Notes: a model not told the origin generated them from the sequence alone. Shown: positions 1 through 13,543, counted from the stretch's first letter. The stretch: DNA of 64,000 bases from Limanda limanda (GCF_963576545.1 NC_083649.1:11171646-11235645); one strand, 5' to 3'. Made by a program: numbers and translations.

Positions 1-1400
1 AGCCGCGCTGAGTCCACCATGTCCTCACCTACAGTATGTCTGCAGCTAGTATTTACTTTGAGCAGCTCAGTAACTGCAGGTTACTTTTGCTGCTCCATAA
101 AGCAGCCATCAGCAATACCACAGGCAAATGGCCCATTCCAAACAGCTATGTTTAGTACAGGTATATGAGAGGGTTGTTTTGACAAGAAAAAAGATGAGGG
201 TGTTTATGTTTCTGAAATGCAGCAAGAGATGAGAGGTTGACAGCATTTCTTTACGTCTTTTTGTCTCACTTTTAATGGTCGGCATGCTACTTCCTTACAC
301 TCAATTAATGTGTGGATGCCTTGGAGTCTGCGAAAGTTTAATGTTAAAGTTGTAAAAGGTTTTTCCCCTGGGAGCGGCAAACACAGGCCGGCTGCTGCAC
401 GATCTGCAACCCCAAGCAGAGATAACGTGAGCCGACGGCTCGCAGCTACGGCTGTGTGAGGGCTCACGTACAATTCTGTGTGCAAAGGAAGTAAACATTT
501 GAAGAGGTTTGCCAGAGGACAGTGAGACAATCATAGCATGAATAAATGCAAGTCATGCATAAACCGGAGAGAATGTCTGCTCTCACATGGACTCACTCAC
601 TCACCCACTCACAGAGACGAGCTGCTTATTGTCACATCCTGGCCTTCAATAACATGCGTGGGTCACTCTATCGTTTTTATTTTAGACAGATAATTACCCA
701 TACTGACATTGGACATGCAGAACAAAGCAGGCAGAGAATACCACAGAGATCACACACACACACACAAACACACATACACACACACTTCTATCTAAGGACA
801 CTCATTGGTATAATGTGTTTCCCAACTCCTTACCCTAACCCCTTCCATCACTAGCCCTAAAAGCAAATCTTAAGCCTCAGATAGGCCTTTGAGTACATGG
901 GGGCCAACCGAAATGTCCTCGTTTCCAGAAAATATCTTCACTCTGTAACGTCCACGCTCCTGGTCCTCACAGATATACAAGTACACACATACACACACCT
1001 TGATTTTCAGGAACTCCAACCCAGAGATGAGACTGAGTTCTCTGCCAGTGTGGACCACGCTCTCCTCCTGCAGTGTGTCTGCAGTCATTGAGATGCACAG
1101 CAAGGTCTAAACAGAGCTCTGCCAAGTTGTTGGCAGCCATTCAACCACCACCGACACACAAACACACACGTGCACAGATGCATGAGAGAGATCGACACAG
1201 ACACCAGGATCATTGTTTAAAATCAGAAATCATTTCCTGAGTTGATCCTTTCAATTAACAGTACGATGTGATCCTTGCAGAGGTGATGCATTGCATGTTT
1301 TACTTCCTGCTCTGCACCAACATTAAAACGTGATGCTATTAGCTCTGCGACGAGCCTGTGCTGCAGCCACAGTTGTGCTTTCAGTTAAATGCTAATGTAG
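1..1400. other. gene-free, apart from a CA tract
   Basis: Short open frames on both strands lack family motifs and splice support. I see nothing functional. Confidence 0.5.
746..785. repeat. (CA)n microsatellite, imperfect
   Basis: CA repeats broken by ACA and ATA. The apparent open frames crossing it are repeat translations. Confidence 0.8.
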
Positions 1401-1429
1401 CAAACATGCTCAAAGCGACAATGCTAAGT

Positions 1430-1760
1430 AACTGATGTTGAGCAGGTATGATGTTCACCATGTTCACCATAATGTAGTGAACTTTATTACAGCATGGTGG
1501 AATGCTAACTTCTGCTAATTCAAACCATATATCTGCAAATTACAGATGAAGCCAATGTGAATACGGTTAGCATTGCAGGTATTTCATCTCTGGCAAGTCA
1601 GGTAATCAAAGTTATTACACTTTATCCTGACAGAGACATATGTTTGTGAACCAAATTGCACGGCAATCCATTTAATGGTTGTGGAAATATAAACCATTAG
1701 TTGGCAAGTCAGTGTATCACCAAGTTCATAGAGATATTTCGACTCAACAGGCCACCACTG
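1430..1760 (+). repeat. teleost dispersed repeat (family B), copy 1
   Basis: AATCAAAGTTATTACACTTT, ATCCTGACAGAGACATATGT, GAACCAAATTGCACGGCAAT and CCATTTAATGGTTGTGG are landmarks of a frequent teleost repeat, also at 11478-11725 and 28400-28512. It is preceded by a GTTAGCAT/GCTAAC-rich part that belongs to the same family. Confidence 0.55.
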
Positions 1761-1949
1761 CTATTAAAGCCAAGTACTGCCAACACAAACACTTACATAT
1801 CAAGCTTGAGCCAGACAGATTGCTCTAGTTTTCTTCCTAACACCACTGACTGCAGAAAGTAAGAGGCATCGTCCTTTGTTGAAGCAGCAGAATTTGATCA
1901 AACATATCTGTTCCCTTGTGTTAGTTTCTAGTGGCACCTCTTTGCCATG

Positions 1950-1970
1950 CTAAATAAATAAATAAATAAA
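1950..1970. repeat. (TAAA)n microsatellite
   Basis: Five tandem AAAT units. Confidence 0.8.
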
Positions 1971-2389
1971 CATTAGCACTATAAAGCATTGTTTGTAAGT
2001 CTTCTCCTTTGCTCTTCCTTTGAGCATCAACTTTCTTGTTGTAGATGATGAAACGATGCAGAAACAGCTGAACATTAAAGTGCAGGTGGTGCAGGGGCAT
2101 GAGGTGATGTTTGCCTTTTATTAACATATCCAGACACTGTGCTGCAAACAGACACATCCTCCATTGTTTTGGTGAAATGAGCATGATGCAAACGCAAACC
2201 CAGACTAACCCCAAATTTATACGGCTTTTTTAAACGTAACTCTAAATCATTGTAGTTGAGAGTTGTTGCTGTTCAAAGAGCTGCAGTATATAGGTCCTAA
2301 AACCCACCTCCATGATATTTGCTTCCCCATTTTTTTGTTGCCAGTTTTGGCTCATCCGGTTGTGTTTTGGCTGTGGCCCAGTATTGCGC

Positions 2390-2560
2390 TGTGTGGACTC
2401 ACGATTGGTCGATTGGCGTATTAGTGAGACCTCGATACTACCGCTCCATCCCCCAACATGGCAGCGTTTGTATCGAGGAAATTGTGTCTTCATTTCTGGG
2501 AAGTGGGAGAAAATGGAGACTTGTTGTCCATCCTTATATACAGTCTATTGAAACGATCAG
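2390..2560 (+). repeat. teleost dispersed repeat (family A), copy 1
   Basis: GACTCACGATTGGTCGATTG, GTCTTCATTTCTGGGAAGTG and TTGTTGTCCATCCTTATATACAGTC-type ending. The same landmarks occur at 7384-7513 (inverted), 43485-43590 (inverted) and 43742-43850. The reading frames in this region are translations of the repeat, not genes. Confidence 0.65.
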
Positions 2561-2835
2561 ACTTTTATTAAGACATTCATGCTCCCTGGAGGATGAATCT
2601 TTACTCCTTAATTCCCCATATTGTCCGCACCATCATTTGCTCCAAATTCTAATTGGCCTAAAACCTTGGTTTGTGACTAAATATCTTAAATACAAAACTG
2701 ACAGCATTCTCATCAGCTTCACCTGTACTAAATGATAAGTGAATGGTAGCAAATGGTAGCAGGCTAAACTAAGATGTTGTACGTGCTAAATGTTACCTGC
2801 TAGACATCAGCACAGTACCTTTGTCAGGGTTAGTA

Positions 2836-2920
2836 TTTTACTGGAAGGCACTGCTGTGCCTAAGTGCAGCCTCAAAGAGCTGCTGTCATGGCTGTGGACT
2901 CTTGTATTGTAGTGATTCTA
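2836..2920 (+). repeat. family B related fragment
   Basis: CACTGCTGTGCCTAAGTGCA, GCCTCAAAGAGCTGCTGTCA and TGGCTGTGGACTCTTG form a familiar block normally found upstream of the copies at 1430 and 11478. Confidence 0.5.
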
Positions 2921-2924
2921 ATAG

Positions 2925-4650
2925 CTGCCTGTTCAGTCACTGAGTCACTCTCTTCAGAATTTAAGCATATGTGGCCTTTTCTTTTCCAATGGGAAAGTAC
3001 AAAATCTTGCTCAAAGGACCCGAAAGATGAAAATCCCTCTGAAATGTATAAGTCATCTCTTTATTTAGGCTGGAATCACCAGATGTGCTGACATCCAATT
3101 GGTCTATCACACTTCAGAAGCTGCTGTAAAAGCTGGTGTTGAACTCTGAGTGACACATCGTCGCTTCCAAGCAGATGTGACACATGTAAAGAACTAGAAA
3201 TTGTGGACTCCCACGGTTTTAAGCCCACAAGCAGGTGCATATAAGTCAAATAACACAATTCAGCACCCAGATCTGCAATCTGTAAGGAGCATTTAGTGGA
3301 GCAAAGGTCATAAGGCAGCAGTTTATCTGCACGCATGTAGGGGGGGAGGGTTGGCACGAAGAAGGGATGAGGGTGTGTTTGTATAACAGAGCCTGGCCAT
3401 GCTGAGCAGGATTTAAGCCGATAATTTGGCATATTTTCGTGTCCATCCAGTCTCCATCAGCAGCACTGGCATTTTGATGTTTTCATGTTTGAGCATCTTC
3501 TCTCTGGGATTGTCAGTTTGATGTCTCAGATTAGGAGGTAACTACATCTCAGAAGAAGAGTGAGAAAAAGAGGAGCAATGTCGCAATATTAAGACAATAC
3601 ATCACATGTATTGTATTATGTTACAATACAATGATTAAAGTTGTCAGCCACACAAAAACAAAAACTTGCTTCCCCACTGGATCAGATTCACAATGTGGCT
3701 AAAACTAATGGTGAGATTGTAAAAACAAATTGTAAGGAAAATAATTTTTGCAAAGAAATGTAATGGGGTTTTTTTAAAGTAGCAATCGGTTTATTATCAG
3801 TTTATTTTCCTACAGCAAGTTACAGATGTTGCAGAACTGGTCAAGGTTGTTCTGTGTTGAGTAACTTATCTTTTTCAAAGCAAATAAAGAAGTCCTTCCT
3901 TTCAGCCATTCTGAGGTTACACAAGGTGTTTGTTTTTTTCCATGGAACAGCTTACAAAGCATTTGACATCTGCTTTGACCCAAAAGCAGATGTTGAGCAA
4001 GGATCTTCCAGTTTTAGACATCACAAAGTCATTGTGGTAAATATTCAATAAACACAGTGAAAGGTTAAGAGTGAACCTCTTTTCCAGAGAGTGACGTCTA
4101 ATGATTTTGGTGACGTCCAGACCATTCGGATTGTTCCAAGCAATTATTATCAGGTCAGGCTATTCCCTGGAGCCACATTTGCACGAGGCATCTGAAAAAT
4201 GAACAAATGTCAAGATATGTCATGAAATTCTCTGCAGATATGCATTGTCCTTGGAGGATGAAGCCTCAGCAACAATGAGGTTTTCTTCCAATATTAAGAC
4301 AACATAATTGTGATTGCAGCCTCTATAGAACCCACCCAATTTATATCTGACTTAAATATTTGTGAAAGCAGTTGCCCTTTTTTTCCCTCTCTGTCCATCG
4401 CTATTATTCAGTCAGTTAATAATCCTCCTGTGGCTCCAACCCTCCCAGCAAAGCAGACGTCTAACTCATTCTGTCTTTCTTTTTTTTTCTCTCACAGAAA
4501 AATGATCATCGTTATAATTGGGGTCAAGGAGAACTCATCATTTATGAAGAAATATCCCCTTCTCTCCTCTTTCTCAGCTTTTTATCATCTTCTCAGGAGG
4601 GTGTCACGGCACCCGGAAAAAAACTGTGACCTTGCTGTTCCACTTCAGTT
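2925..4650. other. gene-free, nothing recognised
   Basis: AT-rich, no convincing exons. The frame at 3076-3432 on the minus strand is not supported by any motif. Confidence 0.5.
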
Positions 4651-4660
4651 CATATCCATT

Positions 4661-4670
4661 TGTGTGTGTT

Positions 4671-4746
<76 letters not shown>
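4661..4746. repeat. (TG)n microsatellite
   Basis: About 40 TG units, nearly pure, with a shorter inverted AC tract at 4842-4870 within 100 bp. Confidence 0.95.
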
Positions 4747-4747
<1 letters not shown>

Positions 4748-4841
4748 ATGTGATAGTGTCTGGTCATCTAAAAAGGCCCCATAGGAGGTAATTGTCCCAC
4801 ATAGGCACCTGACAGGATTGCCTCCGAAGCCCCTAAAAAGT

Positions 4842-4870
4842 ACACCACACACACACACACGCACACACAC
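4842..4870. repeat. (AC)n microsatellite
   Basis: Short AC array with one GC step, complementary to the larger TG array just upstream. Confidence 0.85.
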
Positions 4871-4879
4871 TCCGACAAC

Positions 4880-6400
4880 ATTAATACACACAAGGGCAGT
4901 ATGTGTGTGAGGGAAGGAGAGAGAGGGAACACGGGCAGGGCCTTAAAAAGAGCGAGAGCTGCACACTCGCTGCATCCAGCCTCACTTCCTGAGAAGCTCC
5001 TTTGTGAAAGAGAAAATGCACTGTCACTTCTAACACAGATGCCATTTTGTTTTTCAGCACCGGCGTGTCAAGGTTACGACAGACTTGCCGATGCAGGATC
5101 GAGTCACCGGCTCTAAACATCTGACACTGTTTTTCTCTGAGTCGGGCTTCTGCCGACAATGTCTGTACAGTTCACACTCAGAGATACAGTTTCCCTGCAG
5201 CGTATCTGTTTATGTGACTCCACACAATTTATATCTTTGCTCTTTTATCTCTCCCTCCTCGTTTTCTTTTTAGTGTCCTGATACCTCTGATTGCCATAGG
5301 TATCAAAAAGAAGATGGAGGGATTACCATGACAACATGAAGGCGAGACGTGGGGGTTATTTCTGAGGCCGCACAGTCCGCAGAGAAGAACGTGATGGCAC
5401 TGATGAATCATCACAGTGACACTCTTCTTCCTCTTTCCTCCTCCTCCTCCTGTTTAACATGCTTATCCAGCATGTGCACTGTGTGCTGTTTAAACTGTTG
5501 GAGCTTAATCTAATACATAACGGCGGCACAGCTACCTTACATCATCCGAGGATGCTGTTCAGTGTCTTTCTCAGCATCAGCCTCATTCACATTGCTGCTG
5601 ACACACCATCTCCTTCCACGTGGTTGGATGCTTAGCTCAAGGGCACCTTGTCAGCAGTAGGGAAGAAAGAGGAGAGGAATACGCCCTCACGTTCCTCAAA
5701 CTGAGTTTCAGGACAGGTAGAACTAAATTGTCGTCTGTAACCTTCACATTCACAGACTTTTCCCACACATCTCCTTCACTTTTGCACCCTAAACCCGACT
5801 GGTTTTCTTTCGCCCTTGTTCTCTTCACCTCCTGCTGTCTGCGACTCATCCCGCCCCATGTCTTTGCTTTTCTGTTCCACCTCTTTCTAACCTTCCCCTC
5901 TCTGTCTGCGGTGGTCTTGGATACACGGCCTTCCATCTTCGCACCCACAGCCTCACCATAGCAACAGAAGTGACTGTGTGACAGCCCGCAAAGCGGAAAG
6001 GGGGAAGGATTCAGAGGAGAGGAGAGGAGGGGGATGGAGGGAGGAGTTGCAGAAAGAGTCTGCTCGAGGAAAGATAGTGAAGGGAAACGCCAGGCTTTGG
6101 TATCCGAAAAGATAAGTAGGTCAGTCCTAATCGAGGTTTGAGTTTTGCCTATAAATAAATAATGAAGCCAGCCTCACAGTAAAAACACCATCTAGGTGGA
6201 AAACTTGCTAAATTTGTGAGCTTGCACAACGTTACAGACTCAGGTGATGTCCTCTAACGTTCATGTTCAAAGACGTCGGCTCACTATAACTGCAGAATCG
6301 TATGAAAGGACATGAGGCACATGTGGGGTATCGCCCGAAGAAGCTGAGTGTAAGAGATACATTAGATAGTGAGGGGTAATCAGTGGCAAATTTGATTGTG
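4880..6400. other. gene-free, nothing recognised
   Basis: Mixed composition. A purine-rich GAGGAGAGGA zone lies at 6010-6050. The 113-codon frame at 5620-5961 has no domain or splice evidence. Confidence 0.5.
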
Positions 6401-6407
6401 TGTTTGT

Positions 6408-6447
6408 TTGTGTGTGTGTGTGTGTGTGTGAGGGCGAGAGAGAGAGC

Positions 6448-6510
<63 letters not shown>
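6408..6510. repeat. compound (TG)n(GA)n microsatellite
   Basis: TG to 6430, then GA to 6510 with a few AGCG and AAAG interruptions. The long GA side is a purine mirror tract. Confidence 0.9.
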
Positions 6511-6512
<2 letters not shown>

Positions 6513-6659
6513 AGCCTGGACTTTGTTGTGGAGATGGCACCACTGGAGATATGAGGTGCATTAGACAGATGGGGCCTGTGATAGATCACATCTGGTAATG
6601 GGTCGAAAGGAAGAGAGGAGAGGAGAGGAGACACAAAACACAAACGTATATGGTGCAAA

Positions 6660-6895
6660 GACACTATTCAAAATCAATACTTATATTTACCTACTTATTT
6701 TTATGGGCAATTAAGTACTTTTTACAATATGTAACCATCAAATAATACATATACTACATTTGCCGGACTGGTATAGATATATAAACATTTAAAAAAAAAG
6801 TTATGATACCAAAAGGTACAAAACCATAAGATGCCATGCGATACAATATATTTTATTAATCTCTCAACAGGGAAACTGAATGGAATAGGACAAGC
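6660..6895 (-). mobile_element. possible LINE 3' tail relic, minus strand
   Basis: On the minus strand 6895-6835 reads TTTCCCTGTTGAGAGATTAA then TAAAATATATTGTATC, similar to the TTTCCCTNNGGGATTAATAAAGTAT type of end. The rest is too eroded to class. Confidence 0.35.
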
Positions 6896-7383
6896 AAGAC
6901 AAAATCATACATGTCTCACGGCAGTACAATATAAGTGGATAGTACAGCAGCAAGGTATCCATCAATGTGACATCAACATATTCCTAATATCACATATTAA
7001 CAACGTATTAAATTACACTGTGAAATATGAGTAAGTGATGAAAAAAACGGATAATTGACTTTACAGCAGATTTATAGTGGCCGCACTCCCGTAGGGTTTT
7101 CTGCCACAGCACCAAAGCAAAGCTCTAAAAATGTAATCCACTACCTGAGACCCATAGACAAAGACAGAAGTCAGCAACTAACTGGTGAACTTGGGAACAT
7201 TTAGTAGAGCCAGCTGCTGAGGATCCGCATAATCCCCCCAGGAGTTCAGAAGAGAAGCTGAAAGAGAGAAGTGAATATTGGACTTGCAATCACCAGCTGG
7301 CCAGAAGCACCACTGCAAATGAATGGTAATGTTGTTCAGTAGCTGCTGTTTGTGTGAATTAGCAACTGTTAGCAATCGAATCA

Positions 7384-7650
7384 GCAACCATAAAGATGGA
7401 TGACATGTCTCCTCTACCTCCCACGATCCAGAAATGAAGCCAAAATGCCAATGCACATGTGGGGACACAGTAGAAAAGTCCGGTTGATACACGTGCTCGA
7501 CCAATCGTGACTCATTCAATAATTCACCCTGTTTTCATAACGAAAAATAACTGTTTAGTTTGTTCCATGTCCCATCTGCTTACATGAAGGAGGTGGGATA
7601 TACTTTACTGCAGCGCAGCCAGCCGCCATCATACAGTCTATGAGGATGAC
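7384..7650 (-). repeat. family A repeat, copy 2, and related segment
   Basis: The reverse complement of 7384-7513 shows GAGTCACGATTGGTCGAGCA, GGCTTCATTTCTGGATCGTG and GACATGTCATCCATCTTTAT, matching copy 1. The adjoining 7585-7645 carries a related block (AGGAGGTGGGATATACTTTA, CATCATACAGTCTATGAGG). Confidence 0.65.
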
Positions 7651-8779
7651 ATTTCCATTTGTTCTACCCCTAATTGTTGTGGATTTAAATGAAGAGCTTA
7701 GGGCTTGTTAGCTTAGCATAAAACCGTAACGTTCCAAAATATAAATGAACAAGAGGAACGAAAGTCGACTTATTTGCACAGTGTTGCTTGTTCAACCCCT
7801 TGTGACAAAATGTGTAATAGTACAAGGAGTTACAGCTTTTTTTTCTCTTGGAAAATATGTGAGTAAATAAACTGAATAATTGAATAACTACACCACATTT
7901 TTGAGTGCAGCTGAGAAATCGAACCAGACGTCAGAGAAGAGGATCTTCTTTCCCTGTATCAATAATCTCGTCTGATTTAGTTTATCATCCCAGCAAACAC
8001 AATCACTCACAGACTCCAATTGTTCTTATTTGGATATATTTATATGTGTGTATCCTCTTATCATCACAGTTGATCACCCTTTTCAAAATATTTGTATGTA
8101 TTATTTTTCCCAGTCACTTGCTCTGACCCCAATGTCAACACACATCTTTGTTTAATATCCTGGTTCCATAACATACACATTGTTCTTGACACCTGTAATT
8201 AACCCTGGTAGACCTCTGTGCTGCCTGACACACTCCTTTGTCACCATCGTCTTTAATGGTTGTTTTTTTCCGTCTTTGCCCTAATAGTATATAATAAAGA
8301 CACCTTTAATTTCCCTGTGACCTGAAAGAGACGAGCTGAACAATGGCTGCAGCGGACGCAGCTAACACCTCCCCTGCTGGCATTATGCTTTGGTTTCCTG
8401 AGCTCGCCTTGCAGCGGCTCAGTCGTGTTGTTAACCCCCTTCACAGCAGCAATGACATCCAAAGGGTCTAATAGGTCACCATACTTCCTGTCTGTTGGTG
8501 AAGTAACTGAATTATGTATATAAATGATATCCTGGGACATGTCTCTGCTGTGCTGTTGAGAAGCACTAGCGTAATTTGCATCATGAAGCCGGGAAGGCAC
8601 TCAGTAGATTAACAGTCCAGGTTTTTGTTGCACCAAATTTCACACACTCATAAATATCAGTCCAGTAAACATGCCAGGTTTCTTTCCTCAAGATCCATTA
8701 ATTGTTCGATGAGAAATCAATCAAAATCACGTCCTATCTCCCAATTTTTAAGGAAAGTGAAAAAGAAAAAAATCCTGCA

Positions 8780-8885
8780 TCTGCCTCTGATCCAGATCTG
8801 CACCAAACAGGATTTTTCCTCAGGGCATGCTCCACCCCTTCACAGCATTTTATGGAAATCTGTTCAGTAGTTTTTGTGCACAACA
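8780..8885 (+). repeat. dispersed repeat, same family as 60205-60355
   Basis: CTGATCCAGATCTGCACCAA, TTTTTCCTCAGGGCATGCTC and ATGGAAATCTGTTCAGTAGT followed by TTTTTGTGCA match, in opposite orientation, the copy in fhl1 intron 2. Confidence 0.55.
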
Positions 8886-9453
8886 ACTTCTGGTGCTAAA
8901 AACAGGATTAGATTTTTCCTCTCTCAGCTTACTACTTACAACTTAATTTCTTTGAAAAAGTTTTGGTAATATTAAGTCCATGCAACTTGTTAAAAACTGT
9001 TATTAGAAACTTTCACTTCAATTAGAATAAATTACGCAAAGCACCGTAGGACTGAAGAACTTTTAAATATGTATTCATTTACAGTCTTGAAGTTTAGTCC
9101 AATATGACATAATTGCTGTTGTCAGGACATTAGATCTCCTCAAAATCCTGGACTGACACGTACGTCTGCACTTTTCACGGCTACATTTCCCAAAAGCATC
9201 TAAGGTGATGATGTAAAATCAATTTTATGAACCTTTTCAGTAGATGTTTCCCAAGAGCATGGCAGCTGAAGATGATCTTCATGTGTAAGGAAACAAAAAC
9301 CACATGATTTATTTACTTATTTAGTGTTGTTGTTCACCTTTGTGTCAATAATAATCACTATTATTTATGGGGTGTACTGTATGATGTTTGCACTTGCACA
9401 CACTAATATACAAAAACATTTTGCCCAAGTACAGTTTTTTTTATTTTGGAATG

Positions 9454-9526
9454 ATGCCAGAGATCGAACCAGCGACCTTTTTCTATCATTGCACGAACCG
9501 TTATAACTCCTGAGCCACAGCTCTAC
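9454..9526 (-). repeat. tRNA-like relic (SINE head)
   Basis: On the minus strand the sequence has a box A-like GTGGCTCAGGAG and, about 35 nt further, a box B-like GGTTCGATCTC. That is the Pol III internal promoter layout of a tRNA-derived SINE. The clover-leaf is too decayed for a working tRNA, and there is no clean acceptor stem. Confidence 0.5.
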
Positions 9527-9564
9527 TGCACATTAAGTATTTCATTTTCATACTGGACAACTCA

Positions 9565-9715
9565 ATTGTGGTTGTGAAGATTCTCAGTCATCCAGGTCAT
9601 GGTAAGTTCCAAAAAAAAACAAAAAACTGGACTTGGTTGAGTTATGGTTGAGTTTTGAAAACGTTTCTCATCCGAGAGGCTTCTTCAGTTCTGTGTGTTG
9701 TTTAAAACATCTACA
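9565..9715 (+). repeat. teleost dispersed repeat fragment
   Basis: GTGAAGATTCTCAGTCATCC, AGGTCATGGTAAGTTCC, CTGGACTTGGTTGAG and TTTTGAAAACGTTTCTCATC then CGAGAGGCTTCTTCAGTTCT are a well-known order in many percomorph genomes. The element class is not certain. Confidence 0.5.
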
Positions 9716-9729
9716 TCTGGTCATGGATC

Positions 9730-11470
9730 CCTTTCACGTGGAAACAGTGGGTTGCAAATGAGAAAGTCTAACGACCTCAAACACGTCCTAACATGGATTT
9801 TGTCTGTCATCTGACTTCCTCCTTGGATATCAGTCATAATTATCAAAGCTGCTGGATGTCGCTTAAAAATAAAACGATATGTCTAAGGGTAATAATTAAC
9901 TTCTTGCACAGACGACCTACAGAGTTGTAATTTGAATTTATATACTTGCAGTCTGCAGGGATTTTTTCTCATTCCTCCAACATTTTTCTTTTTTTCAGAT
10001 TTACCTGAAAAGATGAGGAATCATTTGGAATGTGACACTCGTGCCTCAATATAATCAATCCCATGAGACGCCATGGCCTGGTTCAGGTTGCCCAGTTTGA
10101 CGTAAATGTACCACTTCACAGAGCGCTGCCTGTAACGGGTGATCTGATTCCCTAGGACAATAGGTGACCTCATGTGATTGAACACCAACGCCGGTATCTC
10201 TGGTTACCGTCGTCGTAGCAACGAATGCTAGCGCTCCATGTCCAGATCTGCGTTGATGATGACAGCCTGGTTTGGACAGTTAATCCCATCCTATCAGCTG
10301 AATTATCTCTCCCTCGCTCACACAGCCTCATCCTTCTCTCTCAATCTGCTTCTAAACCCTGCTGCCGTTTAATTTTTTCCGTCACGACTCCTCCGTGATT
10401 GTCTTTTGCAGCCAGGCTTATTAAAATATGCTTGAAGATGAAACGAAACAAACACTGAGCATAATTTTGCTCTCAGTGCCAGTGTTCCTTTTACTGCCAG
10501 TACACGCAGGGTGAGAAGGCTAGTGTTTATCATCTCCTCCGATTCCTCCCATGGGATGTGTAAAGACATTCAACACTTTTTTTAAAGGGAGATTAGAAAA
10601 TTAGTTTTTCTTTCAAAAGCACAATCTTTCAGCATTTTCTTTTAAGATGTAGAATGTGCACTCAAGGCAAAAAATGTCAATATATTCACACTTACCAACA
10701 GCTCCAGATAAGCTGTCATTGCTTTTTCACATTTTCATCAATGAGCTGTGATGGTGTATGAGAGCCAAAGTATATATAAGAAAAGGAGGTTAGGTAGGAG
10801 TTAGGTGAGGACTGATGTAAAGGTGTCTGTGTGTATTATGGACAACCTATGTAACATGGGGACACAGGGTTAACCCTAGCCCTTCCAACAGTTACACTGG
10901 TGGCTCTGTTGCACCCCTTTAATTTCAACTACACAACTAAGCTTCAACAACCAATACATTTAAAACAGGATTACATTTGGTGAGAGGATATTTTCTTAAT
11001 GGACATATTTGACGATTTGACGCTCAGCCATAAGCTAGTGCGCGCTCCATAAACAAAGGCTTGAGATCACCACACTCTTTCTCCATTTCATGCTGACACT
11101 GTCTGGTCAATAAAGGTGAAATGTGCCAAAATATCTTTCATAAAAACGGATAAAATTTGTCCTGACCACAACAGTACGACACGTTTTTATGGTTTTGTTC
11201 ACGGCTCTTGGTTAAGGTCAGCAGAAAAGAGAGGTCTGGTTTTATTACAGTAGAACATTCACAATGTTGTAACCTCCCATCCCTCCTCTGCAAATCCACT
11301 CCCATTAACAATGTGCCCTTTTTTTACATTGGAACAGTTCCTTCTGATCATAATCCCGCTGCATCACCTATAACACATATTTGGTGCTGTCGTTTAGTTG
11401 TGTATGAACATAAATTCTAACTTGTGCTAGAAATGCACTCATATATCCTCACAAACACAGTAATGGTACT
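9730..11470. other. gene-free, nothing recognised
   Basis: No coding signature. A CpG-bearing part near 10120-10260 is non-repetitive but featureless by eye. Confidence 0.5.
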
Positions 11471-11477
11471 ATGGTGA

Positions 11478-11725
11478 TTCTTCTTTAGGGAATCACCAAA
11501 GTTATCACAGTTGATCCCGATGGGAACATTTGGGCATCAAATTTAATGGAAATCTCCGGAATGGTTGTTGAGGCTATTGACTTTAAACCCAAAAAGGTCA
11601 CCCTTAGTGGTGCCAGAGGAAAAGGCATCGCATCGCCAAAGCAATCCAGCTCAATCCTGAGGGAACCACAACTGTCTGAACCCAATTTTATGGCAATTTA
11701 TCTCAAATATTCCAGTCAGAAGTTA
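11478..11725 (+). repeat. family B repeat, copy 2 (two units)
   Basis: GGGAATCACCAAAGTTATCA, CAGTTGATCCCGATGGGAAC, AATTTAATGGAAATCTCC, GAATGGTTGTTGAGGCTATT and GTGGTGCCAGAGGAAAAGGC, then a second unit beginning ATCGCCAAAGCAATCCAGCT and including CCCAATTTTATGGCAATTTA. The unit repeats within the copy, as is usual in this family. Confidence 0.6.
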
Positions 11726-11879
11726 TCCAGCCACCAGCGGAAACAGAGCTCTGCCGCTAACGTTCAAAACAATATCTGTGAAATTCACTCCCACGTCTTT
11801 CATCACTGGCTCTGTCTTTTCCTGCTGAACTCTGTCATCTTACACAGGGAGTTTCATGAGCCTGTACCTCGATGGTAGA

Positions 11880-13010
11880 GAGCACTGTGCGGTCTGACCA
11901 GGCACAGCTGCTGTTTACGATCTCCTGTTGTTATTCCTGCCCCATTAGGACACCACAGAGCAGCTGAGGGAAACGACAAAGGCACACAGACACAGACACA
12001 CACACAGACACACACCGGCAGAAGACTGATTGATTTTAAACCTGGCATTTTCACAGCACCTGTTTAAACCTTGAACAATACAACCAATATCCCTTCAGAG
12101 GTAATAACATCTTTCAGATTCTCAGTTCCATCCAGGATTAAATTGCCTGTGAAGAGGCCGGAATCTGAAACAGAACAAATATCACTACCTGATATTTAAC
12201 TGTCACCAACTGTAATGGTGGATCCAGCCTGGTAAAGACTGGTCACTTTGGCAGAAGAGGGTTTGTTCTAAAAAGCTGTGACGTTGTTCCCATAATGGAG
12301 TCATCTGCTTGAAAATAAAACACCAGTTTGATGCTAAAATATAGGCCGAGAACAATGACTGCATTGATGGAATAGGATTCCCGCAAGGGTCAATAATCTA
12401 AGACTCAAATAACCTCTTCTTAGAATGATTGTTTTTTACTTTTGTTTTACTAGTTTTCTCAAACTTGACACCAACTGCTTCAATGGAGATACAGAAGCTG
12501 AGATAGCAAAGAGTATAAGAGTAGCCTACGTGTTATTTGATTGGTTTTAAAATGCAGAGGAGATGTGTAGCCCATTTTCATTTACAATCTGTGGTACTGT
12601 TGTCTAAAGCCTTCTTGGATTTGGAATCACTGTTCGTGATGTTTATTATCATCCCTGACACCTCACATCTGTCAACACTCTGATCTCACGCTAATACGTG
12701 GTTAGTGTTTAAAACAAAACCCCAAAATCTGTATGTATTTAAGTTTTCTGGTTCGAATACACATCTCATTAGACTGGGAAGACGTGTCCCAGTTGTTTTC
12801 ATAAATCTTGGTATGTGTGTTGTTACTGAAAATATAAATATGGTGCTAAATAATTCTGATCAACACAAAGTCCTCAACAGTAAAAATTATTTAATTTATG
12901 AGGTTTATTTCCAACATAACATAACACCCTATTCGCACCCATTCCTCATTGTCAGACTGCAAAAATACCAGTCGCACAAACAAGACACAATGAATCACAC
13001 TTATTGTTCT
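11880..13010. other. gene-free, nothing recognised
   Basis: AT-rich and without recognised repeats apart from a short CA patch near 12000. Confidence 0.5.
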
Positions 13011-13026
13011 GTTTTTATCAGCATAA

Positions 13027-13027
<1 letters not shown>

Positions 13028-13100
<73 letters not shown>

Positions 13101-13118
13101 AAACACACACACACACAG
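13028..13118. repeat. (AC)n microsatellite
   Basis: Pure AC for about 65 bp, then AC broken twice by AAAC. Confidence 0.95.
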
Positions 13119-13198
13119 TAGGAGGATTGTTTTGTGAAGGCAGTTCATCAGGCCTCAAGCAGCAGCACATGGTGAGCCCATGTGACCTTATCCATGTG

Positions 13199-13402
<204 letters not shown>

Positions 13403-13512
13403 TGTGGAGCACATCTGCTTCGCTACAAGCTTGATGACACACAACATATCTTATACACTCATGTGACATACACTGCTCAATGCTGCATATGCAACACATA
13501 TAGACATCTAGG

Positions 13513-13543
<31 letters not shown>

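Noticed and set aside
2242..2735. Small proteins on both strands
   Set aside because: They fall on a dispersed repeat that recurs at 7384, 43485 and 43742.
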